Assembly: GCF_035609205.1 (NCBI RefSeq)
Contig: NZ_CP141184.1
Coordinates: 3,500,501-3,564,500, forward strand
Direction of reading: 5' to 3'
From: Hymenobacter sp. GOD-10R
GTDB lineage: Bacteria; Bacteroidota; Bacteroidia; Cytophagales; Hymenobacteraceae
DNA: 64,000 nucleotides
Positions 1 to 9,463 of the stretch are shown piece by piece; the first letter of the stretch is position 1; each line of letters begins with the position of its first letter. The notes below the pieces were generated by a model. It searched no databases. It saw only the letters and a list, made by a program, of their open reading frames with translations, and had not been told where the DNA came from. The position numbers and the translations under genes were made by a program.

Positions 1-2403
1 TACGTCCGGCATCCGGTTCCAGAAACCTTCGTAGTAGTTGTAAGTCAGGCCCGCCTCGGTGTTGTCGGGGTTTTCTGGCGTGCGTAGCGATGAAACCGTC
101 GAACCTAGGCAAGAAGCCGTGCCCACCGACGTGTGCGATACACCCGTAATGCGGTTGTCGAGCATCAGGTTGGGCGTGTTGATCAGGTTGGTGTTGCACA
201 CCAGCGTACCATACGAGCCCGAGTTCAGGTAAACTGCGTTAGCGCAGTTGATAGCGGTGTTGTTCTGGAAGATGGAGCCAAGGACAGCGGGTATCTTCTC
301 ATCGTTGTAGCGGCTGCCACCCTGCTGGAACTGAAGAAAGTTCAGGTATCCTTCTGGGTACGAATCGTCAACGATAGCAGGCACGTTGGGTGTATGCGCG
401 GTCAGTGTATTGCCCCGCACTTCCAGGTTGATCACGGCCGTACCAAAGGTATTGGCTTGCAAGTGCTGCACAGCGTGTACACCGATGAATACACCGTTGG
501 AGCCATCCGTACCACCCACATTGTTACCCACAATCTGGTTGTTGAACATGGGCACAAACTGCTGATAACCGGCGGTACCTTGGAAAGGCGTCAGGTCAAT
601 TGAACCGCTGTTGGTCAGCGTGTTGTTCACGATAGCAACTTGCGATGTAGCGTTCTGGTACAGCGTGATTCCCCGGCGGTTGCCTTCGAACGTGTTGCCT
701 TCTACCAACCAGTTGCGCGAGCCCCAGTTGAAAATAGCGTAGCGGCTGCCCGAGCTAGGTACTACGTCCCAAGCCCGGTCGAGGGTCAGGGCATTGCCAT
801 TGCGGCTTACGATGTTCCGTACTTGCCCAGTGCCATTGCCACTCACGATAGCTACTACTGGATTTTTTTGCGGCTGGCCCCACCATTTGCCGTTGTCCTG
901 CAGCATGTTGCCCCAGGCGGCAGTCACCGTACCAGCATCTTCGTCGGCCCGACCGCCACCACTGCCACCACCTTCTGCGATGATAGCTTCGCCGTCGTTG
1001 GAGTTCTGCGCTGGGCCGTTGATTACTTTGAACAGGTTGTTGGTAACAGCTACGTTCTGCGCGAAGTTGAGGATCAACACGTGGTTGACCAAGTAGCTAG
1101 GATAGCGGGCGCTACCGTCGCGGTAGACTTTGTTGTTCTCAAATACGCCTTCGTGGGCACCGTTCAGGTTCAAGCCGTCAACGGCGTAGGTGAAGTTGTT
1201 GTTTGCTACGATAAAGTTGGTGCAGCCATTCAACTGGATTGGGCCGTGGTAACCGGCTTTGTCGTCAACGCCCTGCGTGAAGTCGGAGTTGGCAATCACG
1301 AGCTTGTTGGAGTTAGCCCACCAGAGCCAGTCGCCCTGACCTAGGTCGAAGCGAATGCGCTGCATGAACACTTCAGTACCCCGGCCCGTCATGTTCTGAA
1401 TCCAGAAACCCGACTCATTTACGTTTTGGAGGCTCAAATCGGCAAGACCTGACTGCTGAGTGTCACCCCAGATGAGGCCCCACTTATCGGAGCTAGGCCA
1501 GCCGTAACCGTATTTAATGGTCGTTTGGTCTTTACCCGCACCCCGCACAACCACGCGGTTGCGCATGATCAGGCTACCGCCACCACCAGGGGCCAGCTTG
1601 TAAGTACCCGCTGGCAGGTATACTACTCCCCCACCGTCGTTGGACGCCTTGTCGATGGCGCCTTGAACAGCATCCCAGTCGTTATCGTAACCATTGCCCG
1701 AAGCTTTCTTGCTCAGACGGCCGTCGGTTTTTACGTTGTATACGTTGCCGGAGTAGTTGATCTTCGGTGCCCAGCCAACTCCTAGGTTGAAATAGTCGCT
1801 GCCGCCGTTGATTCCTTTAACAGTTTGCTCAACGGTGGTTTCCGCGCCGCGGCCGTTGCTCACAACTACTTGGTACGTGACACCAGCTTGCAGCGAAGTG
1901 GGTGCGTTGAATACCAGCGTATAAGCATCGCTCTGGCTAGCATCTACTTGGGCATCGCCACCGCCCGAACCGACGAAGCGAACTTGGGCACCGCCCCCGC
2001 CGAGTTGCAGGTTACGGCCGAAGAGCCGCATACGACCGCCCGGAGATACTTCCGGCGAATCGAAATGATGGCCTTGTGCTTGGTTTACATAAACCCGCGG
2101 GCTGGCCTGCCCATTATCGTCTACCCATACTTGGTAAACGTTTACCCCTAAGTTGCTAGGTACTTGTACCGTTGCCTGACCTGCCATCTGAGTTAGGATG
2201 GGTACAGCAACCGGTGACGCTGAGCCAGCGGAGAGGTAGACTTTGGCGGTAGCGCTAAAGTTGCCTTGTAGGCTAATGGCTTCGCCTGGTTGAGCCGAAG
2301 GGCTCGCATTGAAAATTACGGTCTGGGCCCACGCACCTGGTGAGAGGCCATAGCTGCACAACAGTGTCAGCCATGAAACAAGGACAGTAAAGCGGTTCTT
2401 CAT
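1..2403 (-). CDS. Secreted right-handed beta-helix (pectate-lyase-like) protein with PA14 domain, 3' end cut by window
   Basis: An open frame of 801 codons runs from an ATG at 2403 to the window edge without a stop. Residues 1-26 form a signal peptide ending GAWA before Gln27. Two Ig/IPT-like segments follow to about residue 200. A parallel beta-helix then begins with the classic segment GGGVVYLPAGTYKL near residue 260, as in pectate-lyase-3/GH55-type proteins, and continues with many short Asn-rich rungs (for example VANNNFTY, VEGNTFEG). At about residue 785 the sequence GLTYNYYEGFWNRMPD is the typical opening of a PA14 carbohydrate-binding domain. The protein is probably exported and acts on or binds a polysaccharide. 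Lyase activity is not shown, since catalytic residues cannot be assigned by eye. The C-terminus, where a T9SS sorting domain might sit, is outside the window. Confidence 0.85.
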   Translation of the reverse strand, partial: MKNRFTVLVSWLTLLCSYGLSPGAWAQTVIFNASPSAQPGEAISLQGNFSATAKVYLSAGSASPVAVPILTQMAGQATVQVPSNLGVNVYQVWVDDNGQASPRVYVNQAQGHHFDSPEVSPGGRMRLFGRNLQLGGGGAQVRFVGSGGGDAQVDASQSDAYTLVFNAPTSLQAGVTYQVVVSNGRGAETTVEQTVKGINGGSDYFNLGVGWAPKINYSGNVYNVKTDGRLSKKASGNGYDNDWDAVQGAIDKASNDGGGVVYLPAGTYKLAPGGGGSLIMRNRVVVRGAGKDQTTIKYGYGWPSSDKWGLIWGDTQQSGLADLSLQNVNESGFWIQNMTGRGTEVFMQRIRFDLGQGDWLWWANSNKLVIANSDFTQGVDDKAGYHGPIQLNGCTNFIVANNNFTYAVDGLNLNGAHEGVFENNKVYRDGSARYPSYLVNHVLILNFAQNVAVTNNLFKVINGPAQNSNDGEAIIAEGGGSGGGRADEDAGTVTAAWGNMLQDNGKWWGQPQKNPVVAIVSGNGTGQVRNIVSRNGNALTLDRAWDVVPSSGSRYAIFNWGSRNWLVEGNTFEGNRRGITLYQNATSQVAIVNNTLTNSGSIDLTPFQGTAGYQQFVPMFNNQIVGNNVGGTDGSNGVFIGVHAVQHLQANTFGTAVINLEVRGNTLTAHTPNVPAIVDDSYPEGYLNFLQFQQGGSRYNDEKIPAVLGSIFQNNTAINCANAVYLNSGSYGTLVCNTNLINTPNLMLDNRITGVSHTSVGTASCLGSTVSSLRTPENPDNTEAGLTYNYYEGFWNRMPDV

Positions 2404-3307
2404 GCAGTTTGAGTTACAGATGAGTGTTGCTTCAAAACAAATTGAGCATGCGGATGAAATTTTCCGCAGTAGGACTTTCTGACCCGAATGTCAAACCGAA
2501 ATTTTTTAGTAACTAAATTTGAAATATGAAAATATGTGTTATTGGCACCTAAAATTATTTATAAAATTCATGTATTTTATTAGAAAAGTTATATCATAAT
2601 TTTAATCCAACAGATGTTTGAAATGTGAAATTTAGGTGCAATAATTAGCTGATTAGTAAGTAAATATGAATATTTAGATTATATTATTATGGCTTATATT
2701 CAAGTAAAAACTAGTTAAATGACAATTAAGTGCAATCAAAAAAAGGGCATATACAGTGCATAAGTCATGCCGAAATTGACTCTGTTTTGCCATTTCTTTT
2801 GGAATAAAAATAATCCGCCCTCCCTTCAGTGCAATGCCTTTTTGCACTTTAACAGACTAGGCTTTTTTGACGCCTTTTACTAGCACGGAAATAGACAAAA
2901 CCTAGCTACACAGTGCCGCGTAAACAGCAGGTTTTCCTAAACCCAGCAAAGGACAAGTGCCTTTGAAACCTTATCTTTTCGATTATTGGTCAGCTTTAGT
3001 ACCGCAAACCTTTGCAATTGCGCGCATCTACTGGAAACGAACCTAGCTGGGCTAGAACTTGGAACCTAGCTAACCCGGCGGAATACAATTAATGTCCTTA
3101 GTTTGGTCGCCACATACTCTGCTTAGTTCAAAAAAAGCGGGCACGTGCATAGCTTTGGAGCAACAACACAAACCTAGGTTTTGCTGCTACTCCAAAGCTA
3201 TGCACGTGCCCATCATCTTATTACCGATCCGGCAATAATTTAATGCTCTTCTAAGTTATTAGACAGATAATCAGCAGCTAACGCACAGAATAAGCACAAC
3301 CACCTGT
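2404..3307. other. AT-rich intergenic region without a gene
   Basis: About 900 bases lie between two minus-strand genes. From roughly 2500 to 2830 the sequence is strikingly AT-rich compared with the genes, and no supported reading frame was found. The part next to 2403 should hold the promoter and leader of the beta-helix gene. A strong terminator hairpin of the gene at 3308-6688 lies at 3131-3211. Between 2857 and 3069 the tetranucleotide CTAG occurs six times. Confidence 0.6.
3131..3211 (-). terminator. Long-stem intrinsic terminator
   Basis: Arms 3139-3160 and 3190-3211 are a perfect 22-bp inverted repeat (GGGCACGTGCATAGC... on the left). The 29-base loop contains the palindrome AACCTAGGTT and can pair further. 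Read on the minus strand the stem is followed by a run of seven T, as expected for an intrinsic terminator of the gene ending at 3308. Confidence 0.75.
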
Positions 3308-6300
3308 TTATTCTACAATCAGGCGCTTAGTAAGCAGTCCTTGCGTGGTGCTTAAGCAAAGGCTATATGTACCTTGTGCAAGGGCCGTAAGTGCTAGCTC
3401 TGGGCTGTTGATGGCCTGTTGAGGTGTCCAATACTGCTCGATCATCAACTGCCCTAGAGTATTGAGCACCCGTACGTGAACCCCTTGCTGAGCTAAGTTA
3501 GCCGGTACGAGCAGGTGCACGCTCGCATGAGCGGGATTGGGGTATAGGCTCACTTGCGTGGCAAGCGTACTCGCGTTTGCCGTACCCAGTATTTGCTCCT
3601 TCCGCTGATTCAGGCGCACACTCACCGCTTTCCCCTCATAGCTCGCGGCTATTACGTCCAACGTACCGTTGCCATCGAGGTCGGCTAGGGTTATGCTCTG
3701 GGCCGTATGGCTCACGGCTACTTCCTGCGTACCGCTAAATATGCCGTGGCTATCATTCAGGCGCACGCTCACGGTGCTTGTGCTGTTGCTAGTCACGAGC
3801 AGATCCAGATCCCCGTCCCCATCGATATCGCCCAGGGCTAGGCTATTCGGGTAAGCCCCAACGGTTACGCTCTGCCCCTCATCGAAGTCGCCTAATCCAT
3901 TGTTACGGCGCACGTTCACGCGTCCTTCCTGAATATTGGCGGTAAGCAGATCCAGATCACCATCGCCATCTACGTCGCTTAGCTGAATCTGGTAAGGTAC
4001 GTTCTCGGCTAGCTCCTGCGTGCCGCTGAAAACACCTAGGCCATCGTTCAGGCGAACACTCACGGAGTTGCTCACTTGGTTACCGACGAGCAGGTCCAAG
4101 TCTCCGTCGCCATCTACATCGCCTACAGCTAGGCTAGCAGGATAATTTCCCACCATCACATCTTGCTTTCCGCCGAAGAAGCCACGGCCGTCGTTGAGCA
4201 GCACACTTACGGTGCTCGTCACGTTGGCGCTAGCGCCGTTGGCGACCAGCAGATCTAAGTCTGCATCCCCATCCACGTCCCCGAGCGTAATTGCCGTTAG
4301 GTTGTCTTTCACGTACACCACCTGCCCGGTACTACTGAAAACGCCAGCTCCATTATTAAGGCTTACACTCACCGTACCACTGGCGTAGTTGGTCGTGAGC
4401 AGGTCAAGGTCGCCGTCACTATCCACGTCGCCCACCACAATGCTGTTGGGGTAATCACCAACGGTAACCTGCTGCGAGCCACCGAAGTGCCCCGTACCAT
4501 CGTTCAAACGCACACTTACAGTGTTGTCGGCGCCTTGGGCCACGAGCAGATCTAGGTCGCCATCACCGTCTACATCGCCTACGGCCTGGGCCGTAACATT
4601 GTTAGCGAAAGGTACTTCGGCAGTGCCGCTGAACACGCCCGAGCTAGGTACGGTTGCCGTAGTGAACTGAAAAACCTGGGGCGTAGCCGGCGTATTCGTG
4701 GTGCTTTGGGCCGCAGCGGTGAGCGTAGCAAAAACCGTTTCGCCGGCTCTGAATGCCGTTGTAGGTGCAAACGTCAGAGCGCCGCCTTTCACCTGGACTC
4801 TACCTGCTTTTAGCCCGCCCGCCTGCTGACTAAACACCTTGAGCGCCGTTTGCGTAGCAGGCTGATTGCTCAGCGGTTGGTTGAAGGCAAGCGCCACGGG
4901 CGTCGTGAGGGCCGCGGCCAGCGCATTGCGCACCGGTGCCGTCGGGCGCACGGTTAAACTCACCACCAAGGGCAGTTCGTTGCTAACTCCCGACGCATTA
5001 GTCACCCGCACAAGGCCAGTGTTAGCACCCGCTGGCACAACAGCCGTCAGCTGAGTGGCAGAACTTACGACCACCTTGCTAGCAGCTATGCCGTTGAAGG
5101 TCACTGTGCTAGTAGGCGTGAAATAAGTACCCGTGAGACTTACGCTGGCTCCTACCGGGGCTGCTTTGGGCGCCACACTGGCAAGCGTAGGAGCGGGCAA
5201 GTGTTGGTTGAGGCGCACACTAATAGAGTTACTGCCGCTATTGGCCGTAGCGAGGTCTAGGTCGCCGTCACCATCGACGTCGCCCAGCGCCGCACAGACC
5301 ACTCCTACTCCGACGGACACTTCCTGCGTGCCACTGAAGATACCTAAGCCATTGTTGAGCCGTACGCTCACGCTGTTGCCTATGCCCGCGCCATAGTTGG
5401 CCGTTACCAGATCTAAGTCGCCGTCCCCATCAATGTCGCCGAGTTTGGCACTCGGCCCAGCACCAACTAGCACCTCCTGTGTGCCACTAAAAATACCAAG
5501 GCCATTATTGAGGCGTACGCTCACCGTGCCACCAAAGTCACTTATGTTGTTGCTGGTGAGCAAGTCGAGGTCCCCGTCGTTATCTAGGTCGCCTAGCACC
5601 AGGCTCGTTGCCACGCCGCCAACGCCTACGGTTTGCACGGTTGGGAAGCTGCCCTTGCCATTGTTCAGGCGAATCGTTACCACATCAGCGCGCGACACTA
5701 ACAGGTCGAGGTCACCGTCGGCATCCACGTCGCCCAGCACCACATCGTTAGCTGGGCCACCTACTACGTTGCCGGCGCTAAAGCTGCCCTGCCCATCGTT
5801 CAAGTGCACAGTTACGGTGCCGTTGCTGCTGCTGTTGCTAGCCGCTACCAGGTCGAGGTCGCCATCACCGTCGATGTCACCAGTCGTCAAGCGCGTGAGG
5901 TTAGCGCTAACCAGTATCTCTGAGTTCCCGCTAAAGTGACCTCGGCCATCGTTGAGGCGCACACTCACGCTACCGGGCAATGGCAGCCGCACCCCGTAGT
6001 TAGCCGAGAGCAGGTCGAGGTCCCCATCGCCGTCGAGGTCGGCTAGCACTACCTGGTCTGGCTGATTGCCAACGGATACCTCCTGGCCGCTGCCGAATGT
6101 ACCCCGCCCGTCGTTCAGGCGCAGGCTTATGGTGTTAGCGTTCGGGTTGGCGGTAAGCAAATCAAGGTCGCCGTCGCCATCAACGTCGCCCATTGTCACA
6201 GTACGCGGCGAGCTGGTCAGGGCAACTTCCTGGTTACCGCTGAAAGTGCCTGGCCCGTTGCCGGCAGCCGTCGTAAACTGAAATACCTGGGGTTGAGCTA

Positions 6301-6688
6301 GTGTTTCGCCGGTGCTGCTTTGAGCCGCCGTCGTGAGCGTAGCAACTACTGTTTCGCCGGGGCTGAAACGGGTGCTAGGCTCGAAGCTAAGTGTGTTGCC
6401 GCTCACCGTAGTTGCTCCTGCTTTCTTGCCACCTGCTACTCCACCAAATACGCGCAACGCTTGTTGCGTCGCCATGCCGCGGCTCAAAGCCTGCTGAAAG
6501 CGCACTACCACCGGCGTAGAGCACGGCGCACCTACTGCGTTGCGCCCGGGTACTAGACCGGTAACCACCGGCGCCTGTGCTTGCACTGCATTAGCTAGCC
6601 CACTCACAATACCGATCGTGCTCACAATACGTGCAAAAGGAGCACCTACACGGATCAAATAGCAAGCGGTAGTAGTGTTGGCACTCAT
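3308..6688 (-). CDS. Secreted FG-GAP/VCBS repeat protein with SbsA Ig-like and TIG domains and T9SS C-terminal sorting domain
   Basis: The 1126-residue protein has a hydrophobic N-terminus ending AVQAQA (signal peptide, about 1-38). An SbsA-type Ig-like domain follows (about 40-145). Then come seven FG-GAP repeats, each with the calcium-binding-like motif GDxDGDGDLDLL, then an IPT/TIG domain (about 505-580), a second SbsA-like domain (about 585-690) and seven more FG-GAP repeats. The end is a type IX secretion sorting domain starting LYPNPAHASVHL and closing with KRLIVE. Seven blades per block fits two beta-propellers of integrin-alpha type. The protein is probably exported by the T9SS and anchored or released at the surface; its ligand is unknown. 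Family members are usually annotated as FG-GAP or VCBS-repeat proteins with roles in adhesion or sugar binding, which is inference here. Confidence 0.9.
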   Translation of the reverse strand: MSANTTTACYLIRVGAPFARIVSTIGIVSGLANAVQAQAPVVTGLVPGRNAVGAPCSTPVVVRFQQALSRGMATQQALRVFGGVAGGKKAGATTVSGNTLSFEPSTRFSPGETVVATLTTAAQSSTGETLAQPQVFQFTTAAGNGPGTFSGNQEVALTSSPRTVTMGDVDGDGDLDLLTANPNANTISLRLNDGRGTFGSGQEVSVGNQPDQVVLADLDGDGDLDLLSANYGVRLPLPGSVSVRLNDGRGHFSGNSEILVSANLTRLTTGDIDGDGDLDLVAASNSSSNGTVTVHLNDGQGSFSAGNVVGGPANDVVLGDVDADGDLDLLVSRADVVTIRLNNGKGSFPTVQTVGVGGVATSLVLGDLDNDGDLDLLTSNNISDFGGTVSVRLNNGLGIFSGTQEVLVGAGPSAKLGDIDGDGDLDLVTANYGAGIGNSVSVRLNNGLGIFSGTQEVSVGVGVVCAALGDVDGDGDLDLATANSGSNSISVRLNQHLPAPTLASVAPKAAPVGASVSLTGTYFTPTSTVTFNGIAASKVVVSSATQLTAVVPAGANTGLVRVTNASGVSNELPLVVSLTVRPTAPVRNALAAALTTPVALAFNQPLSNQPATQTALKVFSQQAGGLKAGRVQVKGGALTFAPTTAFRAGETVFATLTAAAQSTTNTPATPQVFQFTTATVPSSGVFSGTAEVPFANNVTAQAVGDVDGDGDLDLLVAQGADNTVSVRLNDGTGHFGGSQQVTVGDYPNSIVVGDVDSDGDLDLLTTNYASGTVSVSLNNGAGVFSSTGQVVYVKDNLTAITLGDVDGDADLDLLVANGASANVTSTVSVLLNDGRGFFGGKQDVMVGNYPASLAVGDVDGDGDLDLLVGNQVSNSVSVRLNDGLGVFSGTQELAENVPYQIQLSDVDGDGDLDLLTANIQEGRVNVRRNNGLGDFDEGQSVTVGAYPNSLALGDIDGDGDLDLLVTSNSTSTVSVRLNDSHGIFSGTQEVAVSHTAQSITLADLDGNGTLDVIAASYEGKAVSVRLNQRKEQILGTANASTLATQVSLYPNPAHASVHLLVPANLAQQGVHVRVLNTLGQLMIEQYWTPQQAINSPELALTALAQGTYSLCLSTTQGLLTKRLIVE

Positions 6689-7049
6689 ATAACGTAGGAA
6701 TAAACAACTAGAAAAAGCACCAAAGCAAGCTACTGAAGAGGTTTTCCGTGTGGTAGCATCACTATGCGAGTACAGTGGATGCTACCTAAAAAGTAGTAGG
6801 ATGAATTGATGATGTAAATGTAGTTATTTAACTATATATACAAGATTTATCACTGTATTATCATACGTATTTTACAATATTCTTCATATAGTGCTAATCT
6901 ATACTCTCGGCGCTCAAGGCGTTTGGCATAAATGTCGTACTCCCTGCTAGGAGTTTTCCCGCGTCAGCTGTCCTTTTAGATACTACACAAAAAAGGCTTA
7001 CAACCGCTTGTAAGCCTTTTTTGAAGCTGGTTTATCTACGTGCCTGTTC
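6689..7049. other. Intergenic spacer, promoter side of the FG-GAP gene
   Basis: The first ~120 bases upstream of the ATG at 6688 are mixed, then 6800-6900 is AT-rich and likely holds the minus-strand promoter. No reading frame was supported. The far end holds the terminator hairpin of the next gene (6988-7023). Confidence 0.5.
6988..7023 (-). terminator. Intrinsic terminator
   Basis: A 9-bp stem AAGGCTTACAA / TTGTAAGCCTT with a short CCGC loop is followed on the minus strand by six T. It lies just downstream of the gene ending at 7050. Confidence 0.8.
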
Positions 7050-7451
7050 TCACGGATCTACTACCACGTCGACTCGCACATTGAGGGCGCTACTGAATCC
7101 GACATTTAGCCGGATCATCACCCCGCCGTTATAAGGAGCGACGTTATAAACCAACATGTACGCATTACCAATAAACCGATTTTGGTTCGGATCGGTGTTG
7201 TACTCACTGATGGACGCAACCACCCTTGAGCTAGAACGGATACTCGGGTGGCCACAATTGAGAATAACCGTCCCAAACCCACGCCAAGTGTAATAAGTTG
7301 AGAATGAGGCGGCGCTCAGTTCGGGCGCTGCCCCTTTTTTGGCTGTACCCGCTTCGCCGAGTTTGGCTGTTTCTATTTTTACGGGCAAGTTGCTCCCTGC
7401 TTTCATGACTTCGGGAGCGGCTGCTTTTGCTTCTAACGTTTCCATAAACAT
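7050..7451 (-). CDS. Small protein of unknown function next to a metalloprotease
   Basis: This 133-residue protein is not a family I recognise. Two ATGs are possible, at 7451 (MFMETLEAK) and 7445 (METLEAK). The first ~50 residues are Ala/Lys/Glu-rich and look disordered. From about residue 52 the chain is rich in Tyr, Val and Asn with alternating hydrophobics (STYYTWRGFGTVILNCGH; VMIRLNVGFSS; LNVRVDVVVDP), which suggests a small beta-sandwich. No signal peptide is visible. It lies 160 bases after a putative beta-protein and the metalloprotease on the same strand and has its own terminator, so it may belong to the same unit. Function unknown. Confidence 0.65.
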   Translation of the reverse strand: MFMETLEAKAAAPEVMKAGSNLPVKIETAKLGEAGTAKKGAAPELSAASFSTYYTWRGFGTVILNCGHPSIRSSSRVVASISEYNTDPNQNRFIGNAYMLVYNVAPYNGGVMIRLNVGFSSALNVRVDVVVDP

Positions 7452-7611
7452 TTTGTAATGAGGAGATTAAAAAAGATCTTCACAGTGGGTCCGCTGCGGT
7501 AATTCGAACCCGGTACTCTTCACTTAATTAGGTAGGTAAATCCAGCTATGGGTACAGGAAGCATCCTGCTTGGTGGTATAATTAATCGGCTAGTCAGAAG
7601 CTAGCTGTCGC

Positions 7612-7920
7612 TCAAGCCTCCACAGTTATCGTGAGGATTTTGGTTGTGGAGTCGAACCAAGGGTCACCCGTGACCACGTCAATCGTGGCTTGCCCTGGCT
7701 GAATGGCCCGAAACAACACCGTACTTGGGGCCCCCATGGGCGTTAAGACCGTGCCTTCCGCGTGCAGTACACCAGGCAGGTAAGCGCCGAGCATTTCCAT
7801 TACGTCATCTCCCGTTTGCACATGGCCCCCACTCGCTTGCAGCACGAGTACATCGCCAGGGTTAAGCGTGATTTGCGAGGGCAGCTCCGGTAAGCTCTGG
7901 GTGTCGATGATTCGAGGCAT
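7612..7920 (-). CDS. Small beta-rich protein overlapping the metalloprotease gene; possible inhibitor-like fold
   Basis: I chose the ATG at 7920 (MPRIIDTQSLPELPSQ), giving 102 residues; an upstream in-frame ATG at 8001 would lie deeper inside the protease gene and adds a low-complexity stretch. The gene overlaps the 3' end of the protease by 59 bases in another frame. The body is a predicted beta-sandwich: ITLNPGDVLVLQASGG, then VLFRAIQPGQATIDVV, then TTKILTITVEA at the end. The FRAxxPGxATI pattern and closing strand resemble bacterial Ig-like and chagasin/I42-type protease-inhibitor domains. That resemblance is by eye only. Coupling to a protease gene makes an inhibitor or specificity role attractive but unproven. 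Confidence 0.55.
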   Translation of the reverse strand: MPRIIDTQSLPELPSQITLNPGDVLVLQASGGHVQTGDDVMEMLGAYLPGVLHAEGTVLTPMGAPSTVLFRAIQPGQATIDVVTGDPWFDSTTKILTITVEA

Positions 7921-8959
7921 GGGGCAGGATGAGGGTGGCTTCAAGGGTAGCGTCGCGTTCGGTGACTGGCACATCTTCTGTTTCGTCCCAATCTGTTGCA
8001 TCTACGGACGCGAGGAGCTGGTCGGCAGGTGCTAGCTCTGACGTCAGGCCGAACAAAGGCTTGGGATAGATCTTACCGGCGAAGGTGTAATCAGTGCTAT
8101 TAATATCAACCCCTCCCACAATCGGCTGCCCATCCTTGGTAATAGAAGCCGGCAGCTGATAACACATAATAGACGTTTGGTCGGCAGGCGTACCCATAAT
8201 GGACTGGATGCTGAGCGACGTCAGCACCTGAGCATCCACGGTAGCTTTGTCCCAGCCCTGCGTTTTCAGAAAGTAGGCGTAGGCTTTCAGCGGGTCGATG
8301 CGGCTGACCAGCTCCTGGCGCATGTGCTCGTGCGGGAACCCAAGGGTATGCCCCGTCTCGTGGCGCACTACCCGCCTAAACTCTGCCTCCGACGTATTCA
8401 TGCTAAAGCCCTGCAGGTTCATGGTGGGCCGATTTTTCGGAATTAGGGTAATGTCGGTGCCTAGGTACGACCAGTAGCCTCCTGCCCCGCGCGAAATCCG
8501 CACGATGCCGACCCCAGTCGTCTCCGCAAAAGAGATGCACGTTGTTCTGGTCCAGGCGTTCATGTGGCTCACAATACGCGCCCGAAGGTCGGCGGGCGTA
8601 GGCTCCATGAAGCTAACGGTAAGCCGGCGTGGGGAGGGACCCCAATACTTACTTACCAACACCGTCAGGAACTGCGGTTGAAAGTCGGTCGGCGCTTTCA
8701 AGTCCGCCAGTCGCCCGAGCACGGGTCCATTGACGGGATTTACGCGCAGGGCCGTATCGGCGGCTAGCTTTGCCAGCCGCGGTGGCACCGATTTGATACT
8801 ACACCCTAGCTGCTCCGGCGGCAGAACGCCATCTGCGCTGCGCTCCCCCTTCGGGCTTGCTACCGGCGCGCCATCCTTGCCGGTAATGCTGCTTAGTACT
8901 TCCCCGATTTTCAGGAGGGCCTCACGTAACTGCTTTTCTTGGTCGTTCTTCTCTTTCAT
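7862..8959 (-). CDS. Astacin-like (M12-type metzincin) zinc metalloprotease
   Basis: The 365-residue protein carries the extended zinc motif HETGHTLGFPHEH with the first His at residue 200, matching the metzincin HExxHxxGxxH and most like astacins, where Glu follows the third His. A Met-turn candidate SIMCY lies about 65 residues later. Upstream segments (RLTVSFMEP; RIVSHMNAWTRTTCISF; GAGGYWSYLGTD) match the N-terminal part of astacin-like catalytic domains. There is no clear signal peptide; the N-terminus (MKEKNDQEKQLREALLKIGE) is charged and helical, so export would need another route or the enzyme is intracellular. The C-terminal ~60 residues are acidic and overlap the next gene. It probably forms a unit with the two small genes downstream. 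Confidence 0.85.
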   Translation of the reverse strand: MKEKNDQEKQLREALLKIGEVLSSITGKDGAPVASPKGERSADGVLPPEQLGCSIKSVPPRLAKLAADTALRVNPVNGPVLGRLADLKAPTDFQPQFLTVLVSKYWGPSPRRLTVSFMEPTPADLRARIVSHMNAWTRTTCISFAETTGVGIVRISRGAGGYWSYLGTDITLIPKNRPTMNLQGFSMNTSEAEFRRVVRHETGHTLGFPHEHMRQELVSRIDPLKAYAYFLKTQGWDKATVDAQVLTSLSIQSIMGTPADQTSIMCYQLPASITKDGQPIVGGVDINSTDYTFAGKIYPKPLFGLTSELAPADQLLASVDATDWDETEDVPVTERDATLEATLILPHASNHRHPELTGAALANHA

Positions 8960-9463
8960 CCGGGTAGCTGTTAAACTATCAACGTGCTAATGATTTGACG
9001 ATGAGAAGTTACCACTATCCCGAGCCCACGTCAATCGCATATTGATGTGGTAACGCTAGCGCGGGCTGGCGCAAGCCATTGTTCGCCTTTTAGCTGGCAG
9101 GCGTACCGTTGGCATAGCTGGGGCGTCGTCCTGCAGCTGCTTGTTCAAGAAGCAGGTTGGCATAACTCTATTTGCATTTCGCAAAAGGATAGAATTGTCC
9201 CAATTCTCGCTTGATGCGTGCTAACGTTGGGTTTATCAGGGCTGGACCTTTGTCTGCGGAAATTACTCCAACGCTATGCTCACCTATCATCCTCCTGCCT
9301 TGCCCTTGCTTGGTGCTGCCGCTGCTGTATCAGCAGCGTACGACAACCCCATTGCGCCCTTTGCGCCCACCACTTCCGCACGGCGCACCACTTGGTTTTT
9401 CTCCCAAGCGCCGTCCGAGCACAATCCAGGACGGCACTTCACCCACCAACTAGCCTAGCTCCA
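8960..9463. other. Intergenic region between divergent genes
   Basis: About 500 bases separate the metalloprotease (minus) from the membrane-protein gene (plus). An open frame runs through from 9218 into the plus-strand gene, but its first 82 codons (many Cys, His and Arg) look non-coding. An 8-bp inverted repeat GTTACCAC (9008-9015) / GTGGTAAC (9047-9054) is present. No clear promoter was identified. Confidence 0.45.

Noticed and set aside
133..2151. Several plus-strand open frames (about 80-230 codons) at the left edge
   Set aside because: They lie antisense to one continuous minus-strand beta-helix frame with a signal peptide and PA14 domain. Their translations have no domain pattern.
3669..6556. 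Plus-strand frames rich in Ser, Pro and Arg opposite the FG-GAP gene
   Set aside because: They are shadows produced by the repeated GDVDGDGDLD codons read in antisense.
3308..6688. CRISPR-like regular repeats
   Set aside because: The periodic repeats are in-frame FG-GAP codons with variable spacing, not identical repeats with spacers.
7480..7530. T-loop-like sequence GGTTCGAATT on the minus strand suggesting a tRNA end
   Set aside because: No matching T-stem, anticodon arm or acceptor stem could be built around it.
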